Positions 1-11,623 are shown, counted from the stretch's first letter. The stretch is DNA of 64,000 nt from Elephas maximus indicus (GCF_024166365.1 NC_064819.1:9622501-9686500), one strand, 5' to 3'. The notes: generated by a model not told the origin, from the letters alone. Numbers and translations: made by a program.

Positions 1-33
1 TGAGTTGGAATCAACTTGACAGCATTGGGTTTG
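1..33 (+). repeat. AfroSINE 3' tail, cut by window start
   Basis: Only the last part of the tail (gagttggaatcaacttg... gcattgggtttgg) is present. The body lies before the window. Confidence 0.75.
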
Positions 34-184
34 GAGAATTAAATACTGGTGTACTGAGGATTGAAAAAAGCAGAATGTTCCCTGAAATAAACATAAGGTT
101 TTTTTTAAGTGTGGTTTTTATTACAAACGGGGCCACTTCCCCATTGCACACAAACTCCAGCAGCCATGGAAACATATATCCAAA

Positions 185-587
185 ATGTGTAACTAAAAAA
201 CACAATGGAATACCCACCATATGACCCAGCCACCCCAATTCTAGGTATATACCCGAAAGAGTTGAAAGCAGGAATGCAAACAGAACCCTGTAACTAACGT
301 TCATTGCAGTTTCTACCGAAAGGTAGAAACGACTTAACGTCCGTCAACAGATGAATAGATAAATAAAATGTGGTATATACACACAATAGAATATTATGCC
401 GTAAAGAGAAGTGAACATGCCACAACATGAATGAACCCTGAAAACATTATACTGAGTGAAATGTCAGCCACAAAAAGACAAATACCACATGATCTCACTT
501 ATATGAAATAGGCAAACATAAACAAACCAAAGCTGATTGGTAGTTACCAGAGATGGGGGTGGGAAGGAGAGTCACTGCTTAGCGGGC
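185..587 (+). mobile_element. Old L1 LINE 3' end, first segment
   Basis: Matches the end of L1 ORF2 and 3'UTR of old mammalian L1 as I remember it (catatgacccagccacccc, then the ggtatatacc motif, catcaacagatgaatagata, aatgtggtatata). Degenerate, with no open frame. It continues at 3581-3624 and 4617-4735 after two later insertions, which restores a collinear L1 3'UTR. Confidence 0.75.
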
Positions 588-978
588 TGTTATGGATTGA
601 ATTGTGTCCCCCAAAACTGTGTGTTCTAAATCTTAACCTCTCTGCCTGTGGTTATATTCCCATCTGGGTTTGGGTTGTTTTTGCTATGTTTATCAGTAAG
701 GATTAGTATAGGATGTATCTTGGGTCAATCTCTATTGAGATATAAAAGAGATTAAACAAGCAAGCAGAGAGAAAGACAGGGTAAAACAGATATCAAGACC
801 AATGGAGATCTCCAAGGAACGAGAAACCAGAAGCTGAAGAGACAAAGACCTTCCTTTAGAGCCAATAGAGAGCACCTTCCTCTAGAGCCAGTGGCCTGAA
901 TTCAGACTTCTTGCTCTTAAACTATGAGAAAATAAATTTCGGTTTATTAAAGCCACCCACTTTTGGTATTTCTGCTAT

Positions 979-1148
979 TAAAAAAAAAAAAACCCACTGC
1001 GGTCAAGTCATTTCCAACTCATAGCGACCCTATAGGACAGAAAAGAGTTGCCCCATAGAGTTTCCAAGCAGCACCTGGAGGATTTGAACCGCCGACCTTT
1101 TGGTTAGCAGCCATAGCGCTTAACCACTATGCAACCAGTGTTTCCATC
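979..1148 (-). repeat. AfroSINE in MaLR 5' LTR
   Basis: Reverse-oriented copy with a 12-A run at its tail side. Flanked by tctgctat at 971-978 and 1149-1156, so the LTR reads through once the SINE is removed. Confidence 0.85.
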
Positions 1149-1310
1149 TCTGCTATAGCAGCACTAAATAACTAAGACAGAATTTGGTACCGAGAGTAGA
1201 CTGCTGCTCCAACAAATAGGTAAAACGTGGAAGTGGTTTGGAATTGGGTAACGGGTAGAGGTTTAAGGTGCCTAATTAAAAAAAAAAAAATGCCTAATAG
1301 TAAGAGGAAA

Positions 1311-1508
1311 ACGCTGGCGGGGTAGTGGTTAAGTGCTACGGCTGCTAACCAAAAAGGTCAGCTATTCAAATCCACCAGGCACTCCTTGGAAATTCTATGG
1401 GGCAGTTCTACCCTGTCCTATGGGTTCTACTCTGTCCTATGGGTTCTACCCTGTCCTATAGGGTCGCTATAAGTCGGAATTGACTCGACAGCAACCGGCT
1501 TTTTTTTA
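1311..1508 (+). repeat. AfroSINE with internal 19-bp triplication
   Basis: Inserted in the MaLR internal region. The segment ttctaccctgtcctatggg occurs three times head to tail at 1406-1462, where other copies in this window have it once. Possible target duplication atagtaagag / atagtaaaag. Confidence 0.8.
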
Positions 1509-2034
1509 TAGTAAAAGCCTAGATTGCCTTGAAGAGACTGTTGGTAGAATTATGAATATCAGAGGCAATTCTAGTGAGGGCTCAGAAGGAAGTGAGGAGA
1601 GCTATAGAGAAAGTTTCTGTCATCTTGTGGAATACAGATGGCACCAGCAACAGAATGTTGCTAGAAATGTGGATGTTAAATGTGCTTCTGATGAGGCTTT
1701 AAAAGGAAATGATAAACATGGGATTGGACAGTGGAGGAAGGGCGATGCTTGTTATGCAGTGGCAAAGAACTTGTCTGGATTATGTTCAAATGTTTGGTGG
1801 AAGGTAGAACTTGTAAATGACGAACTTGGATACCTGGCTGATGAGATTTCCAAGCAAGGTCTTAAAGGGGCCGCGTGGTTTCTCCTTGCCACTTACAGTA
1901 AAATGCGAGAAGAAAGAAATGGACTTAAAAATGAACTGTGCAAAATGAAAACAGAGCTTAAAGATTTGGAAAATTCTGTTGTACAAACTAAGGACCTGTA
2001 TTCTAGAATGTTCACCAAGAGGTTAAGCCTGTGA
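1480..2034 (+). pseudogene. MaLR internal gag-like remnant ORF (184 codons)
   Basis: An open frame inside the MaLR internal region. Its first ~12 codons come from the 3' end of an inserted AfroSINE, so its apparent start is an accident of the insertion. The rest is Glu/Lys-rich and coiled-coil-like toward the C-terminus. A second frame (2031-2612) follows in the repeat-like GC-rich part. No protease, polymerase or envelope remnant is visible. Not expected to make a functional product. Confidence 0.5.
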
Positions 2035-3070
2035 CTGGTGGATCTAACCAACTACCACAGCAGAAAACTCATCGGCTTAGACTAAATGAGACAGAGAAAG
2101 AACAAAAGGAAAGAACGCTGTCAGCCTCTTGGAATTCTACAGGCAGGAAACAGGTCAAAGGAGCCATACCTCGTGTCCTCCAAGAAAATGGCCACCCCTA
2201 CAGCAGCTTGGAGATCAGGAGAACTTTTGGAAGGAGTATGGGAAGCAAGGCCTTCTCAGTTTCAAAGGGTGGGCTACAGCTTCCTAGGTTTCAAAGAGCT
2301 GGATCTTTGCCAAGTTGGTTCTGGAGTATGGGGCTGCTGTTAAGGTGTGCCACAGGAATGGGGCCACAGCCCAAAGCTGAGGTGACGTGGCTGCCATGCC
2401 CAAGGGGCAGAAAAATGGGGCCTGCCAGGGCTGAGGGGGTAGGGATGCCACTGAGATGGACTAGGAGAATGGGGCCACCCAAAGCTGAGGGAGCAGAGTT
2501 GCCATCCCAGTGGGCCTGGAAGACAGAGCTGAAGCCCGGGGCCAAAGGGCCTCCACCCAGAATGCAGAGAGCATGGCCAACACCCAGTCTGGAGAGCAGG
2601 GCCATTGCCTAGATGGTCTCAGAGAGCAGATGATTACTTTTAAGCCTTGAGAGCTAATATAGTTTCTTCTGGTGGGTTTTGGACTTGCTTGGTGCCTTTT
2701 ATCCCTTCTTTCCCTCCACTTTCTCCCATTTGTAATGGAAATGTCTACCTTGTACTTGTTCCACCATTGTACTTTGGAAACAGATAATTCGTAATCTAGA
2801 TTTCACAGGTTCACAGATGAAAACGGATTTTGCCCCTGGATGGGATATGCTTAAAGCCTTACCCATATCTGATTTAGATGACTCAGAAGGTGAGATTTTG
2901 GACTTGGAGTTGATTTAAGACTTTGGGGATAATGTGATGGGGTAAATGTGTTTTGCATGTGGCAAGGACATGAATTTGTGGTGGGAGGGAGCTGAAGAGT
3001 GGAATGTTATGGATTGAATAGTGTGTCTCAAAAATATGTGTTATAAATCCTAACCTCTATGCCTGTGGTT

Positions 3071-3225
3071 GGAGCTCTGGTGGTGCAGTGGTTAAGAGCT
3101 ACAGCTGCTAACCAAAAGGTCGGCAGATCTGAACCACCAGCCGCTACTTGGAAACACATGAGGCAATTCTACCCTGTCCTATTAGGGTCACTATGAGTCA
3201 GAATCAGCTTGATGGCAATGGATTG
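3071..3225 (+). repeat. AfroSINE in MaLR 3' LTR
   Basis: Flanked by tatgcctgtggtt (3058-3070) and tatgcttgtggtt (3226-3238), a 13-bp duplication with one change. Confidence 0.85.
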
Positions 3226-3580
3226 TATGCTTGTGGTTATAATCCCATTTGGGAATGGGGTGTCTCTTACGTTAATGAGGCAGGATTAATGTAAAGTATA
3301 TCTTGAGTCGATCTCTCTTGAGATATAAAAGAGATTAAACAAAAGAGCAAGCGGAGATGGGGTAAGATAGATGCCAAGACTAATGGAGATCTTTAAGGAA
3401 CCAGGAAGCAAAAGCTGAAGAGACAAAGACCTTCCTCCAGAGCCGTCAGAGAGAAAGCCTTCCCCTACAGCCGGTGCCCTGAATTTGGACTTCTAGCCCC
3501 TAAACTGTGAGAAAATAAGCTTCTGTTTGTTAAAGTCACTTGTAGTATTTCTGTTATAGCAGCACTAGATAACTAAGATA

Positions 3581-3624
3581 GGGGCACTGAGTTTCTGTTA
3601 ACGGAATAATTTGAGAAAGGATAG
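3581..3624 (+). mobile_element. Old L1 3'UTR, second segment
   Basis: Reads gcactgagtttctgttaacg and ends at ggatag. Continuous with the L1 part before 588 and with 4617 onward after removing the two LTR elements. Confidence 0.6.
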
Positions 3625-4616
3625 TGCAGTATGATGGGTCACTTTGGTGTGGCCTTTCTTGCCATGGTCTTGTAACTCCCACCCAAGTGAATGGGTGGGA
3701 CTGTGCAAATAGGGTAATTGTGGCCCACCAAGGGAATTGATCTGGTGGCATAATGGTTAAGCACTACAGCTGCTAACCAAAAGGTTGGCAGTTCAAATCC
3801 ACCAGCCACTCCTTGGAAAGCCTATGCAGCAGTTGTACTCTGTCCTATAGGGCCGCTATGAGTCGGGAACTGACTCAACGGCACCCAACAACAAGGGAAT
3901 TGATCAGTTCTGCCATCCCACTAGATTAAAAGAGAGCCAATTCCAGCGCAGAGAGAGGATCCCACCACCACCAAGGAAGAAAAACTGGTAGGGAGATTGT
4001 CCTTTTGACCTGGAACCCCTGCACTGAGAAGCTCCTGTAACAAGGAGACAGAGAGAGCTGTAAACTGAAGACAGCGAGAAGCAGTGGCAGAAAAACGAAG
4101 GCAGAAGAGACCGGCAGGAGATGGTGCAGTAGGCTTCCCGGGCCACGGAGTGAGAAAGCTGAGTGCCACTGGGCCAAGGCTTGCTGGCGAGATGAGGTGC
4201 CTCTGGGCACTTATCGGCAGAGCTAAAAGAGCTATGTAACACTTGCCTGAGCAGGTAGAGGGCCCAGAGAGAGGCGTGCCTTTGAGCACAGCTGGGGAGA
4301 GGCTGTCTTGACAGAAGAACTGTATCCTGAACGTTCTTGAACCTGAATTGTAACCTGTTATTTTCCTAATAAACCCCATAGTTGTCAGTATTGTCTATGA
4401 GTTCTGTGTGGCCGTTAAAATAAAATATCAAGCCCAGCACAGTCGTAGAGAGCGCCGTGGGAGGGACAGTTGGTGTCAGAATTGGTAAAGATGGCGGGGA
4501 AAGGAGGCCTCTTTGACCTCTGCCTTGTAGGAATCAGCCTTGGGCTGTTGATCTTGATTCTCATTCCCCCTCTGAGGTTAGAGAAGGTCAGATGCCACTT
4601 CCACGCTGTTTTTACA
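3625..4616 (+). mobile_element. Solo LTR, copy 1 of a three-copy ERVL-like family
   Basis: Starts TGCAGTATGATGGG, ends GTTTTTACA, and is flanked on both sides by gatag (3620-3624, 4617-4621). It has AATAAA near 4366, where U3/R would end, followed by a ~240-bp U5-like segment. About 829 bp after removing an AfroSINE. TG...CA ends with a 5-bp duplication suggest class III (ERVL-like). Copies at 10433-11450 and 17315-18187 align along their length. A tggtgtcaga motif at 4471-4480 looks like a tRNA-Leu primer site but lies inside the duplication-bounded unit. Confidence 0.75.
3743..3892 (+). repeat. AfroSINE in solo LTR copy 1
   Basis: Perfect 13-bp target duplication aagggaattgatc at 3730-3742 and 3893-3905, among the cleanest in the window. 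Confidence 0.9.
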
Positions 4617-4735
4617 GATAGTGATAATGGTTGTACAACATGAAGAATGCAGTCAATGTCTCCGAATTGTACTGTTAAATCGGTGAATGTTTCGTTGTGT
4701 ATATGTACACCACGATAAAGAAAAGCAATGGATTG
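4617..4735 (+). mobile_element. Old L1 3' terminus, third segment
   Basis: Reads gataatggttgtacaacatg, then a run ending ccacgataaag. This is the terminal L1 3'UTR motif before the A tail. Confidence 0.65.
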
Positions 4736-5106
4736 TATTATTTAACTTATAAATGTTTACAATTTTAGGAGTACAATATATATATTGAAGGGAACTTGTA
4801 TCTGTAACCTATTATGACTGCTGGCCGCAAACTAGCTTCTGCGTGCTATGTTCCCAAGATAGGAATAAAAGCGGATCATGGGATATCTGAGATGAAAGAA
4901 CAGTGTAAGTCATGATCAAAACCACTTCCCAAATAGCTCACAAAAGGAAGATTTTCTAACACCTTCCATATTAGAAAATTATTTCTTAACAAGAGGCAAT
5001 CTTTCCCTTTCTGAACATTTTTATAGATTCTAAGCACGTAAATGTAAAATAAATCATCTCAAACCATGTTGGAACTGGGAAAAGTATAAATAAACATATG
5101 GAAATA
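4736..5106. other. No gene seen
   Basis: AT-rich unique-looking DNA with no open frame or RNA gene I can support. Confidence 0.5.
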
Positions 5107-5120
5107 AAATAACTTAAACC

Positions 5121-5272
5121 CGTTGCTGTTGAGTCGATTCCGACTCATAGCGACCCTATAGGACAGGGTAGGACTGCCCCATACAGTTTCCAAGGAGCAC
5201 CTGGTGGATTTGAACGGCCGACCTTCTTGGTTAGCAGCCGTAGCTCTTAACCACTATGCCACCAGGGTTTCC
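5121..5272 (-). repeat. AfroSINE
   Basis: Full-length reverse copy. Target duplication aaataacttaaacc (14 bp) at 5107-5120 and 5273-5286 is perfect, so this is a fairly young insertion. Confidence 0.9.
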
Positions 5273-5399
5273 AAATAACTTAAACCTTATAAATGTGTTT
5301 TACATGGGGAAGGGACTAGAATGGGAAAATAGGATAAAGACACAAAGTATTTAGATAATGATGGAGGAAACAGAATTGCTCACTGGGAAAACAATAAAA

Positions 5400-5640
5400 A
5401 TAGCTCTCACTTATGTATTGAGAGACTAGGAACCTACAAAGTGCTAGGCTCTTTCATTATCTTAGTTAATCCTCCCAACAACCCTACAAGGTAGTTATTA
5501 TTACCCCAGTTTAACAGATAAGAGAACTGAGGCTCCGAGAGGTAAAGCAATTTGTCCAACCAAGATTATGGAACAAAAAAAGTGGCAGAGCCAGGCAGGG
5601 AGCCCAGGTTAGCCCGGCCCCACAGCTCACATACCCAGAG
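5400..5640 (-). repeat. MIR SINE
   Basis: Contains the MIR reverse-complement core (cagataagagaactgaggct, ggcagagccaggcag). Confidence 0.65.
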
Positions 5641-7780
5641 CTACCTCTTGGTCAGAAGTTTGCGGGAACCTAAAGGTTATACCAAGTACCTCTACAACAT
5701 CTTCATCTCACAGGGAGGCCTGAGTAGGACAAGCAGGCATGGAGGGCAAGGCTAGAATGAAAGGGAGGAGCACTTGAAGGTAGATTACAGAGCATGGAGG
5801 CCTAACAACAAACTGTGTGTTGGGAAAACAATTTTGTTCAAGAGGGCTATTTATAGGCATGTTTTTCCTCAGCACTCCCTTCCCCCATCTCCTCCCTTTT
5901 GTGTTAAAAGGCGCCTGGCAGATTGGTAAAGGGTTACAGGCAGTGGACAGGAAACTATGGAACACAATGAACGGGGCGGGGACAGATCCCCACCCGCCCA
6001 AGAAAACCACATGCTCCAGTATTCAGAGACCCTGGGGGGAGGCAGACGGAGCTCAGAACCATGGCTCTACTTCTGTCTTCCTGCAAGCCATAAAGAAAAC
6101 AACAGGCCCAATAGGGTGCAGGACAGGGTAAAAAGGGAAGCAGAGGCGGAATAAGAGGTAAAATCAAAACACAAAACCAAGGTTATTGAAATAAGTCAAA
6201 TGGCCACGTTGTCCCCTATCCTGAGGACTCCTGTATCATATAAGGAATTCAGGGTTTTCTGCCTGAAGACTCTGTTCAGTTTGGGAACTCCAGAGATACA
6301 AAGCAGGGGGTGAGAGAAGTCATCTCAAACCAAGCTGCTGAGAGGGACCCTAGAACCTAGAGTTAGGTCCTCGGGACAGACCCCACCCAGGCCCCTGGGG
6401 GTTGGTGATTATGGGAACAGCCCCCACCACCTTTCCCTTTAGGCCATGCCACGTGGACCCAGATTCAGCCTTAGAGGCCCAGGCCCAACCCTGCTCGGAT
6501 TCAAATGTCAGTATAATAGTGATCCAACCCACGAGGCTTGGCTCCCCTCCGGCCTTGTGAAGTCTCTTCTCCACATGTGACTAGGAAGGAAGTTTCCTGC
6601 TGCTGTCTGGCAGCATCCAGTGCCCTGGTGGAGTTGGGACAAGGGGGTCTTGTGCTGCCTGGTTTGTTCATAGTTTCTGAAACACTGAAGACTCATTTCA
6701 TGCTACCAGTGTGCATTATGGATCAAATACTGTTGCAGTTTTTAAAACACTCTGTAGAACACAAAAGATCTCCAAACTTCTTGTTTTTGAACCATATTCA
6801 GTATAAAGATATTAGAGTATAACTAAAATGTTGGTGGGGAAGAACTTGTCAAATAATTTCAAATGCTGTGTGCAGATGTCTCTGCTAATTTCTAATCCTA
6901 ACCTCTCGCTTCTCCCCAGTCCTTCATTTTATACTCCCAAAGGACATTTCCTCCTGAAAGTTCCGATATGACCCTCCATGTGTAGAGAGGTATGTTTCAT
7001 CTTTCTCCAAGAAATAACTTTTACCCTTACCAGTGCCCAATCTCATAGACTTGGAGTCATCTTACACTCCATTCTCTCCTTCTACATCTAGTCTTTTAAA
7101 AAGTCTGAGATTCTGAATTTGCAGGCAGGGGAACCAATCAATATTTTATTATAAAAAGTTTATAAGACTTCGTTTCTTCATCTGCAATCAAGTCTTCTTT
7201 CTCACTATTCCCGTACCCTCAGCCCTTTCCCCCACAAAATATCTAATTGGTGGTGAACCAAGTGAATCATATTTTCAGCTGGAAGTGACAATGTAGGGCA
7301 CAGTCTTCTAATGCTCCCCCCCCCCCCCATCGACCAATGCAGTTTTTTAACTCAAGAAACAAAAGGAACTAAAACATACAATGCTTCGGAAAGAGAGAGA
7401 GAGAAAAATCACGTAGAATAATGACTTAAGTCTATTCTTCAAATTTTAGACTGGCAGTGGAACTATTTAAAGCTCTCCTTCTTCCCGGTTCTTACCACCT
7501 CACCTGCTTGCTCTTGGAAGCCTGTTTAGAAGCAAGACTGGCTTTCGTCATTGCAGAGATGGTGGAGCAGTGGGAGATCAGGCTGTTAGCCCTGGTGGGC
7601 CAAAGTTCATTCCTGCTTCTAGGCCTGGGAGACATTCTGGTTCTAGTTTCTTCTCACCCATGAACTCGACCTCTCCTCCCCTTCGCTCTGTGTGATGAGG
7701 TATTGGTGATGTGAACCTCCCCCTGCACCACTAAGGATTCTTATTCAGCCCCATTTGGTCACTTAGAACCAATAATTTCC
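5641..7780. other. No gene seen, upstream intergenic
   Basis: Mostly unique-looking DNA. Short open frames of 60-104 codons overlap on both strands near 5.7-6.2 and 6.35-6.8 kb without recognisable domains. A run of Cs lies at about 7315-7328. Nothing supports an exon. Confidence 0.5.
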
Positions 7781-7960
7781 AAAACACATGGTGATCCCAC
7801 ATGTTTCAGAGTAGAACTTTACTCCATAGGGTTTTCAGTGGCTGATTTTTCAGAAGATCCTCAGGCATTTCTTCCAAGGCACTTCTCTGTGGACTCAAAC
7901 CTCCAAAATTCCAGTTAGCAGCCTTGCATGTTAACTGTTTGCACCACTAAGAGACTCCGT
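7781..7960 (-). repeat. Diverged AfroSINE, older subfamily
   Basis: Reverse copy with the longer middle (ggttttcagtggctgatttt, cttctctgtggactcaaacc) seen only in the older-looking copies. No clear target duplication. Confidence 0.7.
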
Positions 7961-8104
7961 GAGTAGAATAAATACAAGGAAATATTTTAAAAATGCTAAC
8001 AGTAGTTTGTGTGAGAATGTGGGTGATTTTATTTGTTCTACCTTTCCTCCATATTTATACACTTTCTTTAAAAAGCATGTTATTTTTATGAAAGAAAGAC
8101 AAAG

Positions 8105-8691
8105 TTCTTTTTGGTGCAATCTGGTATTCATGGAAACATCAGTCAAGAACTCAAATGACCTATTGCATTAGGCAAATTTGCTACAAAAGACCTCTTTAAA
8201 GTGCTAAAAAACAAAGATGTTACTTTGAGGACTAAGGTGCACCTGACTCTAGCCATGGCATTTTCAATCACCTCACACACATGCGAAAGCTGGACAATGA
8301 CTAAGGATGACTGAAGAAGAATTGATGCCTTTGAATTATGGTGTTGGTAAAGAATATTGAATATACCATGCACTGCCAGAAAAACAAACAAATCTGTCTT
8401 GGAAAAAGTACAGGCAGAATACTTCTTAGAAGCAAAGATAGTGAGACTTTGTCTCACATACTTCGGACATGTTATCAGGAGGCACCATCCCTGAGGAGGA
8501 CATCATGCTTGCTAAAGTAGAGGATCAGTGAAAAAGGGGAAGGCCCTGGACGAGATGAATTGACACAGCGGCTGCAACAATGGTCTCAAACATAGCAACG
8601 ATTGTGAGGATGGTGCAGGACTGGGCAGTATTTCATTCTTTTGTACATAGGGTTGCTATGAGTCAGAACTGACTCAATAGCACCTAACAAC
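8105..8691 (+). mobile_element. RTE-clade LINE 3' fragment
   Basis: Carries the C-terminal end of an RTE/BovB-like reverse transcriptase in broken frames: motifs resembling RIDAFELW, YFGHVI and RTRWID can be read between stops and shifts. It ends with tagggttgctatgagtcaga then caccTAACAACAA, the same tail as the AfroSINEs. 5'-truncated and inactive. This is the only RTE LINE segment recognised in the window and the probable type of source of the machinery that moved the SINEs. Confidence 0.8.
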
Positions 8692-8699
8692 AAGTATTT

Positions 8700-8857
8700 A
8701 TCACATGAGATGGGGAGATTCTCTTGGATTATCTGAGTGGACCCAATGTGATAACAGGAGTCCTTACAAAGTGAAAGAGGAGGCAGAAGAGAGAGAACCA
8801 GGGAGATGGCGGCGTCAAAGAACTCTGTTCCACACTGGTGGCTTTGAAGATGGAAAA
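8700..8857 (+). mobile_element. MLT1-type MaLR LTR fragment
   Basis: Matches the MLT1 middle (gattatctgagtggaccc, caaagtgaaagaggaggcag, ggctttgaagatgg). Truncated at the right by an AfroSINE. Confidence 0.7.
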
Positions 8858-9035
8858 CCAGAACCAGTCGTTGAGTCAGTTCCAACTCATGTTGATCCCT
8901 TGTGTGTCAGAGTAGAACTATGCTTCACATTGTCTTCAATATCTGATTTTTTGGAAGTAGATCCCAAGGCATTTCTTCTGAGGGGCCTCTGTGTAGACTC
9001 AAACCTCCAATCTTTTCAGTTAGTAGATAATCTGT
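8858..9035 (-). repeat. Diverged AfroSINE, older subfamily
   Basis: Reverse copy with gttgagtcagttccaactca at its tail end and the tgattttttggaagtagat middle of the older type. It interrupts the MLT1 fragment. Confidence 0.75.
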
Positions 9036-10427
9036 AGTATAACCTAAATCCGGAGACCCATGCACAGGGAAATGTAGTAAAGGGTCTTGGGATATACAAC
9101 TTTTTAGAAACCTTCTTGCTCTGGCCTCCTGTCATTCTCATTCTCTGTTGGCTTCAGGAACTCAGGGTACTGGTGGCAGGGCTGAGGGATGGTACAAGAT
9201 CCCCCTTAGAGAAGAGCCTCACCTAATAATCAGTGTTGAACCTAGACACCACATGAATACTTTTAATAATGGGGAGTGGGAAGGGGGAAATATATCCAGC
9301 AGGAGGATGAGCTAACTCTCTAGTATCCTAGGAAATGGAGTTCAGAACATGATACAGTCCATGGATAAGGAATGACATAAGAGTAACTAGTCAGGCACCA
9401 GGAGAGGAGGGAGAACTCTAAAATTGCTGATTGCTGTCTCTAGTTTTATGGACAGACTGGGTAAAAGAAAGGGCTAGCTCACAAGTGACACTGAATCTCC
9501 CAGTACCCCCTTTCTGGCTCCTAAGCTATTGATTTAAGGCAGAATGATTGCTACCATCCCTGGTGAGTGAAGGTGGCGGACGGCACACTTCAACAGTTGC
9601 AGATAAGATGGCTCATAGGCAACAACAGAATTCTTCCGTGATATCTCCCTGAGAGTAAAGTGGTTTCCTCCTAAATGTGTACCATGATAATCTGCTAAGG
9701 GCATAATTTATGTTATCACCAAATAGCTCAATTAGCCCTTCAGTTAACATTTCTACACTATCTCCATATGACCTTGCTTCCTAGGAAATTCATAGCCCAA
9801 TGGAAAAACCCTTTGAACTCAAACCTGACTTTCCCCACAGACCCACGGACCCAGCAAGAAGTAGAAGAGAAATGGTAACAGAAAAGTAGGGGAAGGAAAG
9901 AGAAAAAGCAAAAAGAGAGCCCAGAAGAAGAACTGGACCCACGTTTGGCACTTATCAGGGGGCACCCTCAGCACTAAGAAGTGGCAGGGAGCAGACAGGA
10001 GTGGAAGACAGCTTTCTAGATGCCTGAGTAATGTTGTCACTCTGTGGTTGCATTATCTGGCTTCTTAAGTTGTGAATTCATGCCACCATTAAAAAAAAAT
10101 TGAGAGTTATCAAATAGAGACAAAGAACCACCATGTGCACATTTCAAATAAGGTGTGTTCAGTCAGTCCAGGCATAGCAATACATTACCAGGTAATCAGT
10201 ATTATCTTAATCCAAACCCTTAACATCTTGAATCCAACTTATCAAGAACCAGGGACCAAAAGTTTTCTCAGGCTGCTTCAAGATGAAAATTTCTGTAACA
10301 GTGGAGTTCCTTTTAGAAATTCTGAGGAAAGCAGAGCAGATTCTTAGGGCTGTGTTAAGGAAGGGCACAAGTCTTTCTGGTCTATCTGGGCAGCCCTGTT
10401 TTGTGACAACCTACACTTGCTGGTTTT
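9036..10427. other. No gene seen
   Basis: Unique-looking intergenic DNA with short open frames only (at most 73 codons) and no recognised repeat or exon. Confidence 0.5.
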
Positions 10428-10432
10428 GATGG

Positions 10433-11450
10433 TGTGGTGCAGTGAATTACTTAATATGGTCATTTTAACCACACACGGTCTTGTGACTCCTACCAAATGA
10501 CTGGGTGGGACTATGCAAGTAAGGTGCTTGTGGCCCACCAAGGGGATTGGACAGCTTGCTAATAATGCAAATAAGGTACATGTAACCCTAGTGGGGGTGG
10601 AGTCATGCAAATAAGTTGAACGGGATCCTAATGAAGGGATTGGTCAGTTTTGCTTTCCCACTAGGCTTAAAATGAGCCATCCCAGAGCAGAAGAGTGGAC
10701 CTCGCTACCACCAAGAAGAAGAGATGGAAGCAGAGTGCATCTTTTGGACCTGGGGTCCTGTGTGGAGAACCTCCTAGACACAGGAGACAGAGGGCGAGCT
10801 GTAACACTGCAAACAGCATAAGATGATGAGACACGATGGCAGAGAAACAGTAGCAGCAGAACCAGGGCCCACAGAGCAAGGCAGTTACAGTGGGTATGCC
10901 AGCCCATGGAGCTAGAAAGCTGAGCACCTGTAGGCCAAGGCTTATTGGTGGAGTCGGGTACTCCTGGGCACTTACTGGCAGAGCTAAAGAGCTTTGTAAC
11001 CCTTACCCAAGCAGGGCAGAGGCTGGGCTGGCCCAAGAGGCCAAGGATCAGGAAGAGTCCTGCCTATGGGCACAGCCGAGAAGCTGTCCTGACAGAAGAA
11101 CTATATTCTGAGTCTTTCCTGATCCTCATAACTGTGACTTTGCCTACATGCTTCTTTATCCTGATCCTGAGTTGTAGCCTGTTACTTCCCAAATAAACCC
11201 CATAATTGTGAGTATGTTCTGTGAATTCTTTGTGGTCACTGCAATGAATTATTGAACCCAGCAGAGAAGTAGAGAGTGACGTGGGAGGGAGGGCTGGTGT
11301 CAGAACTGGTAAAAAGGTTGGAGGGCAGAGGTATGTCTGACCTCCACCTCACAGGAATCATCAGTCTTGGGCTGATGTTGATCTTGATTCTCTCTCTCCC
11401 TTGTGAAGTTGGACAAGGAGGTTAGACAAAGCCTCTCTGCCAGGAGCACA
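10433..11450 (+). mobile_element. Solo LTR, copy 2 of the ERVL-like family
   Basis: Starts TGTGGTGCAGTG, ends GGAGCACA, flanked by gatgg (10428-10432 and 11451-11455). Aligns with copy 1 from the ggtcttgtgactcctacc region through AATAAACCCCATA (near 11192) and the tggtgtcagaactgg motif (11295). At 1018 bp it is the longest copy, with extra sequence between about 10550 and 10650 and near 11120-11160. Minus-strand frames across it (for example 10644-11036) are incidental. Confidence 0.75.
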
Positions 11451-11623
11451 GATGGCAATTAAGGGAATCTTGTACAAAGCTAATACACTGTGACGTGTTC
11501 TGAGAACTATTTGTAAATTACTGATCTCATACTCAATTGATGAACTTTGTGAGGAAAAGTTATATTTAATAAAAAATTATTTAATTAAAAGATAATTCAC
11601 ATTTGAATAAGGTCTGTTGATTA

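Larger units (their letters stand above)
588..3580 (+). mobile_element. ERVL-MaLR provirus with two LTRs
   Basis: 5' LTR 588-1179 and 3' LTR 3005-3580 both start TGTTATGG and end CTAAGACA/CTAAGATA, with 1180-3004 between them. The internal part follows the MaLR (THE1/MST-like) order: a TTGGTACCGAG leader, a gag-like remnant region, a GC-rich repeat-containing stretch and a purine-rich tract before the 3' LTR. Flanks cgggc (583-587) and ggggc (3581-3585) form a 5-bp target duplication with one mismatch, as expected for class III elements. It sits in an L1 3'UTR. Three AfroSINEs interrupt it (979-1148, 1311-1508, 3071-3225). MaLRs lack functional coding capacity, and this copy is decayed. Confidence 0.85.

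Noticed and set aside
2031-2612. 193-codon frame after the MaLR gag-like remnant
   Set aside because: It lies in the repeat-containing MaLR internal region and has low-complexity, repeat-like composition.
4471-4490. Apparent tRNA-Leu primer site marking a provirus
   Set aside because: The 5-bp duplication and TG...CA ends place the boundary about 140 bp further on, so a solo LTR explains the unit better. Kept as a puzzle in the findings.
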